The notes under the pieces are model-generated. The model had not been told where the DNA came from, ran no database searches, and saw only the letters and a program-made list of their open reading frames with translations. Of a stretch of DNA of 64,000 bases, positions 10,768-22,041 are shown piece by piece (within the stretch, counting starts at the first letter, position 1; each line of letters begins with the position of its first letter). This stretch comes from Bromus sterilis (taxonomy: Eukaryota; Streptophyta; Magnoliopsida; Poales; Poaceae): NCBI GenBank assembly GCA_950022295.1, contig OX465595.1, forward strand, positions 223,661,770 to 223,725,769. Direction: 5' to 3'. A program made the translations under genes and the position numbers.

Positions 10768-11673
10768 TTACCATAGAGGACAATCAGCGATGTAATGCCC
10801 AGGTTTCTTGCACTTGTGGCAAACTCTCTTTCTAGCTTCGACAGAATCATCATCTTTGCTTTTTCTTGAGGACGATCTTGAGGAATTTCCGAAGAGATTC
10901 TTCTTCGTGAACCTTTGAAACTTTCTGGTAAGGAGAGCAAGTTCACGGCTGAGAGTCTCAGGATTATCAGTATCAGCCTCAGAATCTTCATCAGAGGACA
11001 CTCTTCGTGCTCTATCTTTTAGCGCGCGGACCTTAGGCGTGGGGCTGTATAAGTCTCGTTTTTCAGAGAGCTTCAGTTCATGAGCATTGAGGCGCTCGAG
11101 AATGTCTGCTGGATCCAGAGTCTTGATGTCCGGCCTTTCTTGAATCATCAGTGATAGGAACTCAAATGAGTCATCCAGTGACCTCAGCAGTTTCTTCACA
11201 ACTTCATGATCTGAGATATCAACAGCACCAAGAGCTTGAAGTTCATTGGATATGTCAGTGAGTCTGTCAAAGGTTTGTTGCACGTGCTCATTATCCAGCC
11301 TCTTGAACCGATTGAAGAGACTGCGGAGTGTGTCAACTCGTGAGTCTCGTTGAGCTGAGACTCCTTCATTAACTTTAGACAGTCTTGTCCATATCTTCTT
11401 TGCAGTATCCAGACCACTGATACGGTTGAACTGAGCCTTATTGAGATGACCACCAATGATGCTTCGAGATTTTGCATCAAGCTGCCAGTTTTTCTTGACA
11501 ACTTCGGGAGCAGTCATCAGATTTGCTTCAGGAATGCCTTGATCAACAATGTCCCACAGATCCTTGTCAATGGCTTCAAGATGCATCCTCATCTTGTTCT
11601 TCCAGTATGGATAGTCTGTTCCGTCGAAAATGGGGCAGTTTGAGGCAACGCTCATTGTACCTGAGGTCGACAT
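10768..11673 (-). CDS. gag: Gag (capsid-nucleocapsid) of the Copia element
   Basis: ATG at 11673, just downstream of the PBS and LTR; 301 codons to TAA. The N-terminal part has the Copia gag fold signature (FDGTDYPYWKNKMRMHLEAID, then the LW.IV pattern and the UBN2-like region LTDISNELQALG). The protein ends with a zinc knuckle CHKCKKPGHYIADC (CX2CX4HX4C) three residues before the stop. Gag packages the genomic RNA in the virus-like particle. The TAA directly after the knuckle is followed by in-frame coding sequence, so it is probably a point nonsense mutation; a programmed stop is possible but unsupported. Confidence 0.88.
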   Translation of the reverse strand: MSTSGTMSVASNCPIFDGTDYPYWKNKMRMHLEAIDKDLWDIVDQGIPEANLMTAPEVVKKNWQLDAKSRSIIGGHLNKAQFNRISGLDTAKKIWTRLSKVNEGVSAQRDSRVDTLRSLFNRFKRLDNEHVQQTFDRLTDISNELQALGAVDISDHEVVKKLLRSLDDSFEFLSLMIQERPDIKTLDPADILERLNAHELKLSEKRDLYSPTPKVRALKDRARRVSSDEDSEADTDNPETLSRELALLTRKFQRFTKKNLFGNSSRSSSRKSKDDDSVEARKRVCHKCKKPGHYIADCPLW

Positions 11674-11725
11674 AACTAAAACTCCAGGTGGTTAAACCGA
11701 ATCACACAGAACAAGGGAGTACCTT

Positions 11726-11737
11726 GCTCTGATACCA
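11726..11737 (-). other. Primer binding site (initiator Met-tRNA type)
   Basis: The minus strand reads TGGTATCAGAGC, complementary to the 3' end of plant initiator Met-tRNA. It starts two bases inside the 5' LTR boundary. The match continues to about 11719. Confidence 0.93.
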
Positions 11738-12499
11738 ATTGAAAGTGCAATATATCGACCAGAGGGGGGGTGAATGGGAGATTTTCAATTTTGCTACCAG
11801 ATTTTGATTTTCTTCAGGACTGAAGCAATCATGAAGCTGAAGAAGTAACCAAAATCATGAAGAAATAAAACTTCACAGAATGTAATCATCAGGGCAGCTC
11901 ATCATAATGCAACAGAAATAAATCAATTCAGATAAGCAGAAGTGCTTCAGATGCATAGTATGAAGACTAATAGCAGAGGGAGAGCTGAAGCACAAGCAGT
12001 CAACATAGATACTGAAGACATAATACTGAGACTTAAGAGATTGAAGAGATATCACCAGAAATTGAAGACAATGGTTTGGTAGACCAGTTCAAGTTGCTGT
12101 GACAACTCTACGTCTGGTTGGAGAGGCTGAGATTCAACTCAGAAGACATAGTCTTCACCTTGTTCTCCTTGAACTAAAGTCCTCAGACTCCGTCCAATAA
12201 CTCAGGTGAGTCTTCAAGGTAGACTCCCGAAACCTTTACAGACTCATTCACTCCGGGAAGTCACAATTGCGTCTTGACTTCCTCAGACTGAAGACTTCTA
12301 CACCGGCTGGAAGATCACAGTCTTCAAGAGTAAAAAGCTTCGGATCACTCAAACCGACTTCCTCAGAAATGCTCAACTACTCAGGCTGGTGGTTTTCCTC
12401 ACATAGGTTCTTCAGTTTCCTCAGAGGTGGGTTGCTCTCAAATGACAAGTGTCAGTTTTTCTCTCGGAGCAGCCAACCCACAAATGGGGCTGGGGGTGG

Positions 12500-12509
12500 C
12501 TATTTATAG
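12500..12509 (-). promoter_or_regulatory. TATA box of the Copia LTR promoter
   Basis: CTATAAATAG on the minus strand, followed by CCACCCCC. It lies about 890 bp into the LTR, which would place the RNA start near 12470 and leave about 730 bp of R-U5. Confidence 0.7.
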
Positions 12510-12645
12510 CCGCGGAGCAACCCGAGGTGAAAGGACATAAATGCCCATGCATGCAATTACTCTCATGCCCTCGGAAATGACCGTTGCTAGACAAGTTCTA
12601 GCCTCTCACCACGCAACACGTGGCACGGTCAAAGTATTCTCTCTC

Positions 12646-12988
12646 CAGACTCCTCAACCGAAGTTAGTTACCTCAGTGTCCTGAAGAACAACGTCTCAGA
12701 CACATGAGGACTGAACTTCTACTGCAGGAGATCTCACTCTCTTCAGGAGAACTGCACTCGCAGTCTCCAGACTCCTCAACCGAAGACAAATTCCTCAGTG
12801 TCCTGAAGAACAACGTCTCAGACACCCGAGGAACTGAACTTCTACTGCAGGAGATTTCTCTCTCTTCAGGAGAACTGCACTCGCAGTCTCCAGACTCCTC
12901 AACCGAAGACAGATTCCTCAGTGACCTGAAGAACAACGTCTCAGACACCAGAGGAACTGAACTTCTACTGCAGGAGATTTCCTCAGGG
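12646..12988. repeat. Tandem repeat (123 bp) in the Copia 5' LTR
   Basis: Units begin at 12711, 12834 and 12957, both spacings exactly 123 bp. The same array in the 3' LTR has a 3-bp deletion in one unit. Confidence 0.92.
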
Positions 12989-13396
12989 TTTTTCTTCAGG
13001 ATTCCTAACTGAGCACTTCCTCAGACCTTCGGAACTCGTTTTCTTCAACCCCTCCAACAGTGCGGTCTTTTCCTATGACTCAAGAAGTATAAAAAGTCTT
13101 AGCGAAGACTACGCTTCAACTTCGTCTTCAGCGCGAACTTCCTCAGGATCGTCTTCAGCTTCAGCTTCAACCGAACGCTTCAGGATCCTGTTTCCTCGGG
13201 ATTTCGCGCGACTTCATTCTTCAGGAAACGCACCGTTTTCTCTAATGTTCCTCAACATTTTGGGGGGGTCGACATTGGTGGTTAAACACTTCATCAGGGA
13301 CTGTTCTCCTGTGTATACTCACAAACACATCAGTCCCTTAACCGTTTTGTCATCAAACTCCAAAACCTCAAGGAGAGGGCACTTGATGCACTTACA

Positions 13397-14711
13397 CTAT
13401 GTGAACTTTGCGTCTTACCATCTGAAAGGCGCCGCTGCTCAGTGGTGGAGCACCCACAAGCGTTCCTTGCCAGTTGGAGAAGTCATCACTTGGGATGAAT
13501 TTCATTCTTCCTTCCGCGCCCGCTACATTCCTCAGGGGATCATGGATCGTAAGGTGGAAGAATTCCGCAACCTCACTCAGGGCGACATGACTGTAGAAGC
13601 CTTCCAGCGCGAGTTCCTCAACCTCTCTCGCTATGCGGAAGGAGAGATCACCACTGATGCTCGCAGGCAGCAGAAGTTCCGTCGTGGCCTCAACCAGGAC
13701 CTCAGGCTCGCTCTTGCCGTTCATGATTTCGCCAACTTCGCCACCATGGTGAACAAGGCTATCACCGTCGAGACTTCCCAGATGGACCACAAGACCTCTC
13801 TGAAGCGTTATCGGGACGTTGGCTCATCTTCGGGCGCAACGCAGAAGCGTCGTATCTGGCTCCCTACCAGTGTGACTCATTCAGCTGTCCCTGCTCCAAG
13901 GCCGTCTTATGCTGCACCCCGTCTGCCTCCGCCACCGCAGTTTCCAAGAGCTCTGCCTGCACCACCCAATGCTACACCCCTCCGTCCTCAGGATGGATTA
14001 TGCTTCACGTGCCGCCAACCTGGGCATTTTTCCAGAGAGTGCCCCCAGAAACAGAAGCAACTGGTAGTTCACCCCGCTGGCCGTGGAAATGGCCGTGGCA
14101 ACAACAGGACCCCCAACTATAATACTGGGTCTGCTGCTCATGCTCGTAGACATGCTTACAACATTAATGTGGAAGCAGCTCAGGAACAACCCGCTACCGT
14201 GATGGGTACCCTTCTCGTTAATTCTGCACCTGCTACTGTTTTATTCGATTTAGGAGCATCACATTCATTCATGTCGGAAGCATTTGCGTTATCACGTAAC
14301 ATTACGTTTGAGAAGATGAACCCACCGATGGTTGTCCGCACCCCTGGAGGCCGTTGCCAAACCTCCATGATGGTACACGATGTCACCATTGACGTCGAAG
14401 GGATTATATTCCTTGTGTCCCCCATCATCCTGAAAACCTCCACCATAGACCTAATTCTAGGCATGGATTGGTTGAAAGTTCACGATGCCGCACTATATTG
14501 TGGCACCAAGTCTGTCCAACTTTTTCACCCCTCCGGCGAGATTGTTAACCACACCACCCGAGTTACCCGTAATGCCGAAACACAAATATTTATGATGAAT
14601 GCTTTAAATGCCGCCCCCCCTCGAAGGCATCGAGAACGTTCCGGTCATTCGCGATTATCCCGACGTCTTCCCAGAAGAACTGTCGGGAATACCCCCGATC
14701 AGAGAAGTTGA
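13397..14711 (+). pseudogene. gag: Tekay-A gag (C-terminal part) and protease
   Basis: The frame opens at the Copia boundary inside the retrotransposon gag domain (HLKGAAAQWW, then ARYIPQGIMDRKVEEFRNL). A Pro-rich linker follows, then a zinc knuckle CFTCRQPGHFSREC (about 14001-14042), and an aspartic protease (about 14200-14520) ending in the ILGMDWL flap region. The protease catalytic triplet reads Asp-Leu-Gly where Asp-Ser/Thr-Gly is usual; TCA to TTA would explain it. True coding ends at the C7 run 14614-14620, after which the frame is shifted and the last codons to 14711 are spurious. An ATG at 13245 inside the Copia LTR makes a chance LTR-gag fusion ORF. Confidence 0.88.
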
Positions 14712-17553
14712 ATTTGTCATCGACTTGAAGCCCGGCACCACCCCTATTGCCAAGCGTCCTTACAAGATGCCGCCACATGAACTCCTTGAACTTAAGGAGG
14801 AAATCGACAAGGCACTTCAGAAAGGATTCATTCGCCCTAGTTCCTCAGCTTGGGGAGCACCTTCGCTTTTTGTCAAGAAGAGCGATGGGACAAACAGATT
14901 GGTCCAAGATTATCGGCCCATTAACCAAGCCACCATCCAGAACAAATACCCACTTCCCCGGATCAACGATCTGTATGATCAACTTGCCGGATCCAAGGTG
15001 TTTTCTAAACTCGACTTGAGGTTGGGTTATCACCAAATCCGAGTCCGTGATGAGGACATTCCAAAGACTGCCTTCATTACCCGCTATGGTTCATACGAGT
15101 ACACTGTCATGTCCTTTGGCTTAACCAATGCTCCAGCCACCTTCTCCAGATTGATGAATTATATTTTCATGGAGTACCTCGACCAGTTCGTCGTGGTTTA
15201 TCTGGATGATATATTGATATATTCGAAGAATGAAGAAGAACATGTTGAACATCTTCGTCTTATACTGGAGAAGCTTCAAGAACACAAACTCTACGCTAAG
15301 TATTCTAAGTGTGAATTCTGGCTTCCCGAAGTAACCTACCTTGGACATGTGATTTCCAAGGATGGCATTGCCGTCACCCCAGAACGTATCCAGGCTATTC
15401 TTGACTGGACTCCTCCCAAGACCGTCAAGCAAGTCCGCAGTTTCCTCGGACTCGCTAGCTATTGCCGCCGATTCGTCGAGAATTTTTCCAAGATTGCCAG
15501 GCCTCTGACTAATCTTCTTCACAAAGGCGTCAAGTTTGAGTGGACAGATAAATGTCAAGAAAGTTTTCAAGCACTCAAGGACAAGCTAACTTCTCCCCCG
15601 GTGCTCGCTCCCCCTGATACTCAGAAGGACTTCGTGATATATTGCGACGCGTCTCGTCAAGGATTAGGCTGTGTCCTATTGCAAGAGCGCAAGGTGATTG
15701 CTTATGGCTCTCGTCAGTTGCGGGCTCACGAAGACAAATATCCAACACATGATCTCGAATTGGCAGCAGTAATTTATGCATTGAAGCTGTGGCGACACTA
15801 CCTCGTTGGTAATCGTTGCGAGATCTACACCGACCACCAAAGCCTGAAGTACTTGTTTACTCAGCCCGACCTGAATCTCCGCCAACAAAGATGGCTCGAG
15901 ACAATAGCCGATTTCAACATGGATATACATTACACCCCTGGCAAGGCTAATGTGATGGCCGATGCCTTGAGCCGCAAAGCTTATTGTTCTGAACTTGAGG
16001 TTCAGGTGCAGCAACCCCTTCTATATGAAGACTTTCAAAAGTTGAACCTCGAGATTGTTCCTCAAGGTTATGCGAATAACCTGGTCATCGAACCGGATCT
16101 CGTCAAATCCGTCAAGGGTATACAGTTCTATGATGATTTCGTACACAAGATTAAGTGTGATATCGCCAATGGGAGACCCTCACCCTTTACCATTGATAGT
16201 AAAGGTGCGGCGTACTACCAGAACCGTTTAGTGGTTACTCACAGCAAGGGCAGGCATGAGAACCTGGATATGACCCCGAAGGTCATGAGAGCGGCCCACG
16301 ATACCCCGTTGTCCATTCATCCTGGAAGCACCAAGATGTACCAAGACATTCGTCAGCAATTCTGGTGGCCTAACATGAAGCAAGACATTGCCAGATATGT
16401 TTCTGAATGTGACGTTTGGCTTCGCGTCAAGGCAGAACATCAAAGACCTGCTGGAACTCTACAACCACTCTCTATTCCTGAATGGAAGTGGGACAAGATC
16501 GAGATGGACTTCGTCACTGGTTTTCCCAGATCGCAGAAAGGCCACGATGCTATCTTTGTCGTCATCGACTTTTTCTCCAAGGTTGCCCACTTTCTTCCAG
16601 TCAAGGAGACGATCTCTGCTAGTCAGTTAGCAGACTTGTATGTTTCCAGAATTGTGTCCCTCCATGGCATTCCGTTGGAGATCAGTTCAGACCGTGGCAG
16701 CATTTTCACCTCAAGATTTTGGGATAGTTTCCAAGAAGCTATGGGCACTCACCTGAATTTCAGCACCGCTTATCACCCCCAGTCGCAAGGACAAGTCAAA
16801 CGAGTCAATCAAGTGCTTGAAGATATGCTCCGAGCTTGTGTCATCTCATTCTGTAAGAAACGGGAGGAATCCCTTCCATTTGCTGAATTCTCTTACAACA
16901 ATAGCTATCAAGCTAGTCTGAAGATGGCCCCCTTTGAAGTTCTTTATGGACGTAAGTGTCGAACCCCTTTGAATTGGTCAGAAACTGGGGAACGGACTCT
17001 CGTTGGTCCGGACATTATACAGCATGCTGAAGATCAGGTTCGCGTTATCCGTGAACACCTGAAAGCCGCTCAGTCCCGCCAGAAAAGCAACAATGACCGC
17101 AAGCACAAAGAAATGGTCTATCAACCTGGCGAGTATGCATACCTTCGTGTCACTCCCATGAGAGGCACTCATCGCTTCGGTATCAAGGGCAAGTTGGCTC
17201 CTCGCTACATTGGCCCGTTCCGTATCCTTTCCAGGAGTGGACCCGTGGCATACCGGTTGGAATTGCCGCCGAACCTCTCCCAAGTCCATGATGTCTTCCA
17301 TGTGTCGCAACTCCGTCGCTGCTTCAAGGATCCTATCCGCGAAGTGGAGCATGATACGATCGAGCTGCAACAAGACTTGACTTATCGGGAACATCCGAGC
17401 CGCATTCTCGATCAGTCTGAGCGTCGAACCCGCAACAAGACCGTCAAGTTCCTCAAGGTCCAGTGGTCGAATCATTCTGAAGATGAAGCCACTTGGGAAC
17501 GCGAAGATCTCCTTCACGATGAATACCCCGATCTTTTCCTCGCTACCACTTAA
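14608..17553 (+). pseudogene. pol: Tekay-A pol: RT, RNase H, integrase, chromodomain-like tail
   Basis: 981 open codons, one frame off from gag-protease because of the poly-C run at 14614-14620; the apparent ATG is incidental. RT spans about residues 40-280 with YLDDILIYS near 197. RNase H begins at DFVIYCDASRQGLG. The integrase zinc region is damaged: Cys601-x2-Trp604 replaces the Cys-x2-Cys pair. Its catalytic triad reads Asp634, Asp695, Lys731, where the last should be Glu (GQVKRVNQ; both sibling elements in this window have Glu). The spacing of 35 residues is correct. The C-terminus (about 925-981) has the chromodomain-like pattern ILDQSERRTRN...EEATWE. Strand transfer should be lost. Confidence 0.93.
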
Positions 17554-17589
17554 ATTCTCGGGACGAGAATTCTTGTAGTGGGGGAGATT
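17553..17589 (+). other. Hairpin and polypurine tract of Tekay-A
   Basis: AATTCTCG-GGA-CGAGAATT (17553-17571) is a perfect 8-bp stem with a three-base loop, directly after the pol stop. The polypurine stretch GTGGGGGAGATT follows, up to the LTR start at 17590. Confidence 0.75.
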
Positions 17590-20500
17590 TGTAACACCCT
17601 CAGTTTCTGTAACAGTAATCATCATCACTGTTGATCATCACTGTTGGATTATCACTGTTTGATCTCCCTTGTACCTGATAAAACTTTGTGATGCTCATGA
17701 TCAAATCTTGCTGTGGTTGATCAGCACCCCATGCCCCATGTACTTGAGCCCTTGGGATCAAAACCCAAAGCCAAATGCACCTTGCTCATCTAACAAAACA
17801 AACTCTAGTTGAAACTACTTTTAATGGAAATAAAACAAAAGTGCTCAAATAAAGTTGTTCCAAAAATCATGGAACTATTTTTGTAAATTGGCTAAAATCA
17901 TTATAATCATGTGGGACCAACTTTGGTAATTTTGAAGTTGCAGAAAATTCCAAACAATTCAAACAGTAGGTTAAAACCCCTACTTTGGGCATTAAATATT
18001 TAAAAGAAATATCTAATGATTTTATTTTGCTGTAAAAACTTTTGTGGCACCTTAGTAATATGTAACCCTAATTTACAAACACTAATAACCTTTTACAAAA
18101 ATGCTAGGGTTGATAAATTAATTACAGAAAAGCATTTGAGCAAACAGGAAACAAAACAATTGGAAAACCGCAAACTGACGCCCAGGGCGAAGCCCACCTC
18201 AGCCCAGCCCAACCCCCACCTTGTCTTCTTCCTCCTCCAACCACTCCCAACTGCCCCCGTACGGCATCCCGCCGTGGCCACGCCGCTGCCAGCCCGACCC
18301 CGCCTCCACCTGCTCCCCCTCGGCGCCGACGCGATAAGGACGACGCCCTCTCCCTCCTGGACACCCTCGCACCTCCATTCCCCTCCTCCCCTTCTCTCAC
18401 GCGTCGGGGAAAAATCCCGCCGAGCCGCCATGGCCGCCGTGGTGAGCAACCGTGGCCAGTGACCTTCCCGTGCGATCAAAACGTGTCTGGCGTGCGTGCG
18501 GTGGTCGACTTCGTCTGCGTGCGCTTGGAATTGCGGCGGGATCGACTACAGCGAGCGCGACGTCTTCTTCCTCTTCTTCGGCCCCGGCGAGATCCCGGAG
18601 CGATTCCGGCCACCCCGACGCGTCCCCGAGCTCACTTCCACCGTCTGCGTGATCACAGTGAGCATGCCCGCCATCCCCAACTCCCCGTAGCCGCCCGATA
18701 AGCTCCAACACAGAAACCACCATTCGCTTACTCCGGCCGCCGCCGTTTGTCGTCGTAGACGTGCACACAAGCCGCCCCAGGCCACGCCTTTGGCATCGTT
18801 ATACTCCCCCTGCTCCTTATGGTCAGTTCCACCCACTGGACCGCCCGGATTCGCCTCGCTGCGCAAGTCGCCATTGGAGCCCGAGCGGCTGCTTCGCCAC
18901 TTTTGAAGCAGAGCTCGACCTGGACCGCCCCATCGCTCTCCCCCACCGTAGATCGAAGCGGCACGTCTCCCTGAACCCATAGCAACAAGCAGCGCCTCGT
19001 TTGGTGCTCGGAATCGAGCGCTAGCTCGAGTTCGCCGGAGTCTACTCGCCGGCGAGCCGCCGGTGGGTCGCCTGTGTCACTGACTTATGGCCCCCACCGG
19101 TCAGTTGGGTCATTAGGGACATGGTTAGGGCTTAATCACCCACTGACATGCGGGCCACCCCCGGGAAATCTTTTGTTAAGTAAATAGAATTGATAAAATG
19201 AGTATGTTAGTATGACAGGTGGGCCTAGCCCCCTTAACCCACTGTTAGTTTAAGCTAATGGTTAAATTAAAACCTGAGACACTTACACCTGGGCCCCCCT
19301 TGTCAGGTTTTTATTTATCAAAAGATTTTATTAAAATTGAGTCACTGACATGTGGGTCCAGAGGCATTTTCTAATTTAATTAAATGTTTTATTAATAACA
19401 GAGGCTGACATGTGGGTCCCACATGTCGGCACTGTTCTGGATAATGTTGTGGATAATGTTTTGGATAATGTTGAATAAATAATAAAAGAAATCTAGAAAA
19501 TCATTTAAATTGATTTAAACTTTGAAATTCAATAACTTTTAAACCGTAACTCAGATTCAAAAACTTTATACATGAAAATTGATCAGAAAAATATAATGAA
19601 TACGAATATGCTATCCGTATGTCTACCACACCCCCCTAACACAACGAACATCGAACATTCCCCCTCCGGACCGTCTGTCTGATAAATTGTCCGGTACTGT
19701 TAGAGTGCCCGGATGAATTTATTCCGAACACGAATGTTTCTCGGAATAGATCAACTAACACGGATACACCCCCCTTATGTTGTTCCGGTAACCACGACAC
19801 CTCCGGCTTGATCCTTCCCCCTCCGGACACCCTGTCCGGTAATCACCCGGAGCCGGTAGTTCATCCCCAGATGAATTCCCGCTCCGAGCAACGGGCATTG
19901 CACTGCGTTAGAATACCGTTAACATTTCATCTATCATGTCATGCATCTGTTTGTATATGCTTGTTGTGTATTTACTGTTTCTTCCCCCTTAATCTTCGGT
20001 AGACCCTGCTGCTGCCGTCGACTACACCGCTGCTGAGTACGACTACGTCGTCGACGACCCTACTACTACTGTCGAGCTTGCAGGCAAGCAGAGCCATTCT
20101 CTTCCCCAGATATCGCCTATCTTTCCGTACATTTCTTGCACTAGGCATTGTTACTGCTGCTGCTACGGTACAATCCTATTCAATTGCATAGCCTGTTTTG
20201 ATCACCCCTTGATGTGCCTTCCTTTATCCTATGCTGCCTATTATTATTATTATGCATTATTCAGCAGTGAGCCCTGCGCATTGTTAGCTAGGATTAGATA
20301 GAGGGCCGTGGTCACTCAGGGGAGTGAACGCGGATACAATTATTATAACTGCATAGGTACGGTACAATGCAGACACCGTCGAAGACCCCTATCTGGGTTA
20401 TGCCTAGTCACCTCAAGTGTGAGCTATCAAGGAGTAATCTTTGTACTCCACTCGAGGCTGACTTTGTCTTACCGCCATAGGGTCTTGAAAACGGTTGTCC

Positions 20501-22041
20501 TTCAGGTAAGAAGTCGGGCGACCCAACGGTGCCCGCGAGAGGTATTGCGACGGGACGACAGGGAGGGCACGACCAGTGTACCGTTGTGCTTGGCCCCTGG
20601 TCGTTGGCCGCGAGAGTTACCAAACCACGAAAGTCGAGCTCCTCCAGGAGCACACGTGAGACAAGGTAAGGAGACGGTTCACCTTGTTGGTAACCGCAGT
20701 GACTTGGTGGGACGACAGGGCAGGCACCGATGTACTGGTGGTCCTGGCTGCTGTCGTTGTCCGCGGGTCGGTTAAGTCGAGGCAACGATAACGGTTGTCA
20801 CGCAGGTTAATTAAAATGCTAAATGGTTCAGTGAATGTCTTGAGTTGGCTATATGCCATGTACGCACTACCTACCCGTGGGAACTACGAGTTATGGGCTC
20901 CTCTGCTTCTTAGTGTCGTTCGAGGACTCTTCAGACGTCAGCAGTACCGCGGGCTGATTGTCGGGAAGTGCGCTGTCTTCTTTGGCTCGAGCTGTGTTGT
21001 TTTTGTTACGGCTTCCCGGCCACCCACGCACCGTGCAGGAGTACGTCAGGGTTGGGGTCCAAGGCCCTGAGTACTTAGGATTTAGACCGGCGGATGGCCT
21101 CTCTGTTGAGTTTGAAGGATGGGCTATGAAGTGTCGAATAGCCTCGGTGGAGCGTTCCCTAACAAGGTTCCCGCCACCCTGGAGATCCGTGCGTGTAGCG
21201 TAACACAAGTGCACCCCTGCAGGGAAGATTGATCTATCGATAGCCGTGTCCACGGTAACAGGACGCTTTATGCTGAAGCTGGATCCTACCACTAGAAACT
21301 ATTACTATTAAACTGTATGGTTCCGGGTTCTCTTCCTCGCGGGGATGTCGAGGAGGTGAACTCGGAGGCATTGTTAATTATTACAACTTATTATTAATCA
21401 ATGTTGCAGCAACTTCTGCTTCATTGTTACTTTACTGTTTTATATAAATTGTTGGCTGATTCTTACCTCATGCTGCAAGACACCGTCGGAAGATGCTAGT
21501 CTTCGATAGTCCTAGCTTCTTACCCTTGCTCTGATTTTCTGTCTTCAGTCCACTATATACAGCCTCTTCATTCCGTTGATACAATGCATAATGCTTAGTA
21601 GCGGACGTAAGACTCGCGGGTATACTAGATACTCACCTGCTTTATTTCCTTTACTGTTTTTCCTGATCGGCCGCTGCAGCCGACGTTGGAGCCCAGGAGC
21701 AGGAGTACCCCGGAGGCGCCTACTACGACGTCGAGTTCCCCGTTGACCAGGAGTAGTTCTGTGGATCCCAGGCAGGAGGCCTCGCCTTTTCGTTCTGTAT
21801 CTCTGATGTGATTTGTGCTAGCCTTCTTAAGGCAAAACTTGACTAACTATGTCTGTACTCAGATATTATGGCTTGTATGACTTGTATATTCGGGTCCGCG
21901 TGACCCCCTCTATTGTAATATATTTGTTTATCCTTTTGTGTTTAGTGTTGTGCTGTGATATTATCACTGTGGCTCCCTAATTTCAGTCGTGTACCCTGTG
22001 TGTATGATTACTGTACATGGTCTGATTTTGGGGGCGTCACA
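17590..22041 (+). repeat. 3' LTR of Tekay-A (4452 bp)
   Basis: Starts TGTAACACCCTCAG and ends GGGGGCGTCACA. Contents in order: an AT-rich start (17590-18170), a GC-rich gene-like block with no convincing ORF (18180-19080), an AT-rich stretch (19100-19620), and a mixed region to the end. No protein is supported. ORF-sized frames in the GC-rich block run on both strands and reflect composition. Confidence 0.88.
21551..21560 (+). promoter_or_regulatory. Possible TATA box in Tekay-A LTR
   Basis: CACTATATAC about 490 bp before the LTR end. It is the best plus-strand TATA-like sequence I noticed in this LTR; weak evidence. Confidence 0.25.

Larger units (their letters stand above)
1..13396 (-). 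mobile_element. Copia LTR retrotransposon, Sirevirus/Maximus-like, left end cut by window
   Basis: Read on the minus strand the order is 5' LTR (13396-11740), Met-tRNA-type PBS, gag with CCHC knuckle, gag C-terminal extension, protease, integrase, reverse transcriptase-RNase H, env-like ORF, PPT and 3' LTR. Integrase before RT marks Ty1/Copia; a long gag plus an ORF downstream of pol marks the Sirevirus lineage. About 876 bp of the 3' LTR lie outside the window, so the full element would be about 14.3 kb. It is inserted in the gag reading frame of Tekay-A. The LTR copies differ at about 8 substitutions and one 3-bp indel over 778 aligned bases counted by eye, which suggests a young insertion. 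gag-pol carries in-frame stops, so it is not autonomous now. Confidence 0.93.
11740..13396 (-). repeat. 5' LTR of the Copia element (1657 bp)
   Basis: On the minus strand it runs from TGTAAGTGCA (13396) to TGCACTTTCA (11740), giving TG...CA ends in an imperfect terminal inverted repeat. It holds the 123-bp tandem repeat (12646-12988) and a TATA box at 12500-12509. The first five bases after its right end, CTATG (13397-13401), are the expected target duplication, but the matching copy is left of the window. Confidence 0.94.
13397..22041 (+). mobile_element. Tekay-A: Ty3/Gypsy chromovirus (3' part)
   Basis: Plus-strand gag (C-terminal part), protease, RT, RNase H, integrase, chromodomain-like tail, PPT and a 4452-bp 3' LTR. 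RT before integrase marks Ty3/Gypsy, and the tail and LTR size fit Tekay/Del. The 5' LTR and gag N-terminus lie left of the Copia insertion, outside the window. Its LTR ends at 22041 against GCATT in the LTR of H. An uninterrupted copy of that H sequence (51834 onward) runs straight through this point, so it is an insertion. Confidence 0.92.

Noticed and set aside
10768..10770. Programmed stop-codon readthrough between gag and its extension
   Set aside because: No readthrough context that I can recognise, and similar single stops occur elsewhere in the same frame, so random nonsense is simpler.
18093..18980. Several overlapping ORFs of 80-148 codons in the GC-rich part of the Tekay-A LTR
   Set aside because: Open on both strands in several frames, low complexity (Arg/Ser/Pro/Gly), no domain; an effect of high GC within an LTR.
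20018..20110. Acidic Tyr/Asp/Val coding-like phrase in the Tekay-A LTR (tacgactacgtcgtcgacgac)
   Set aside because: Short, low complexity and interrupted; no start codon or homology I can name.
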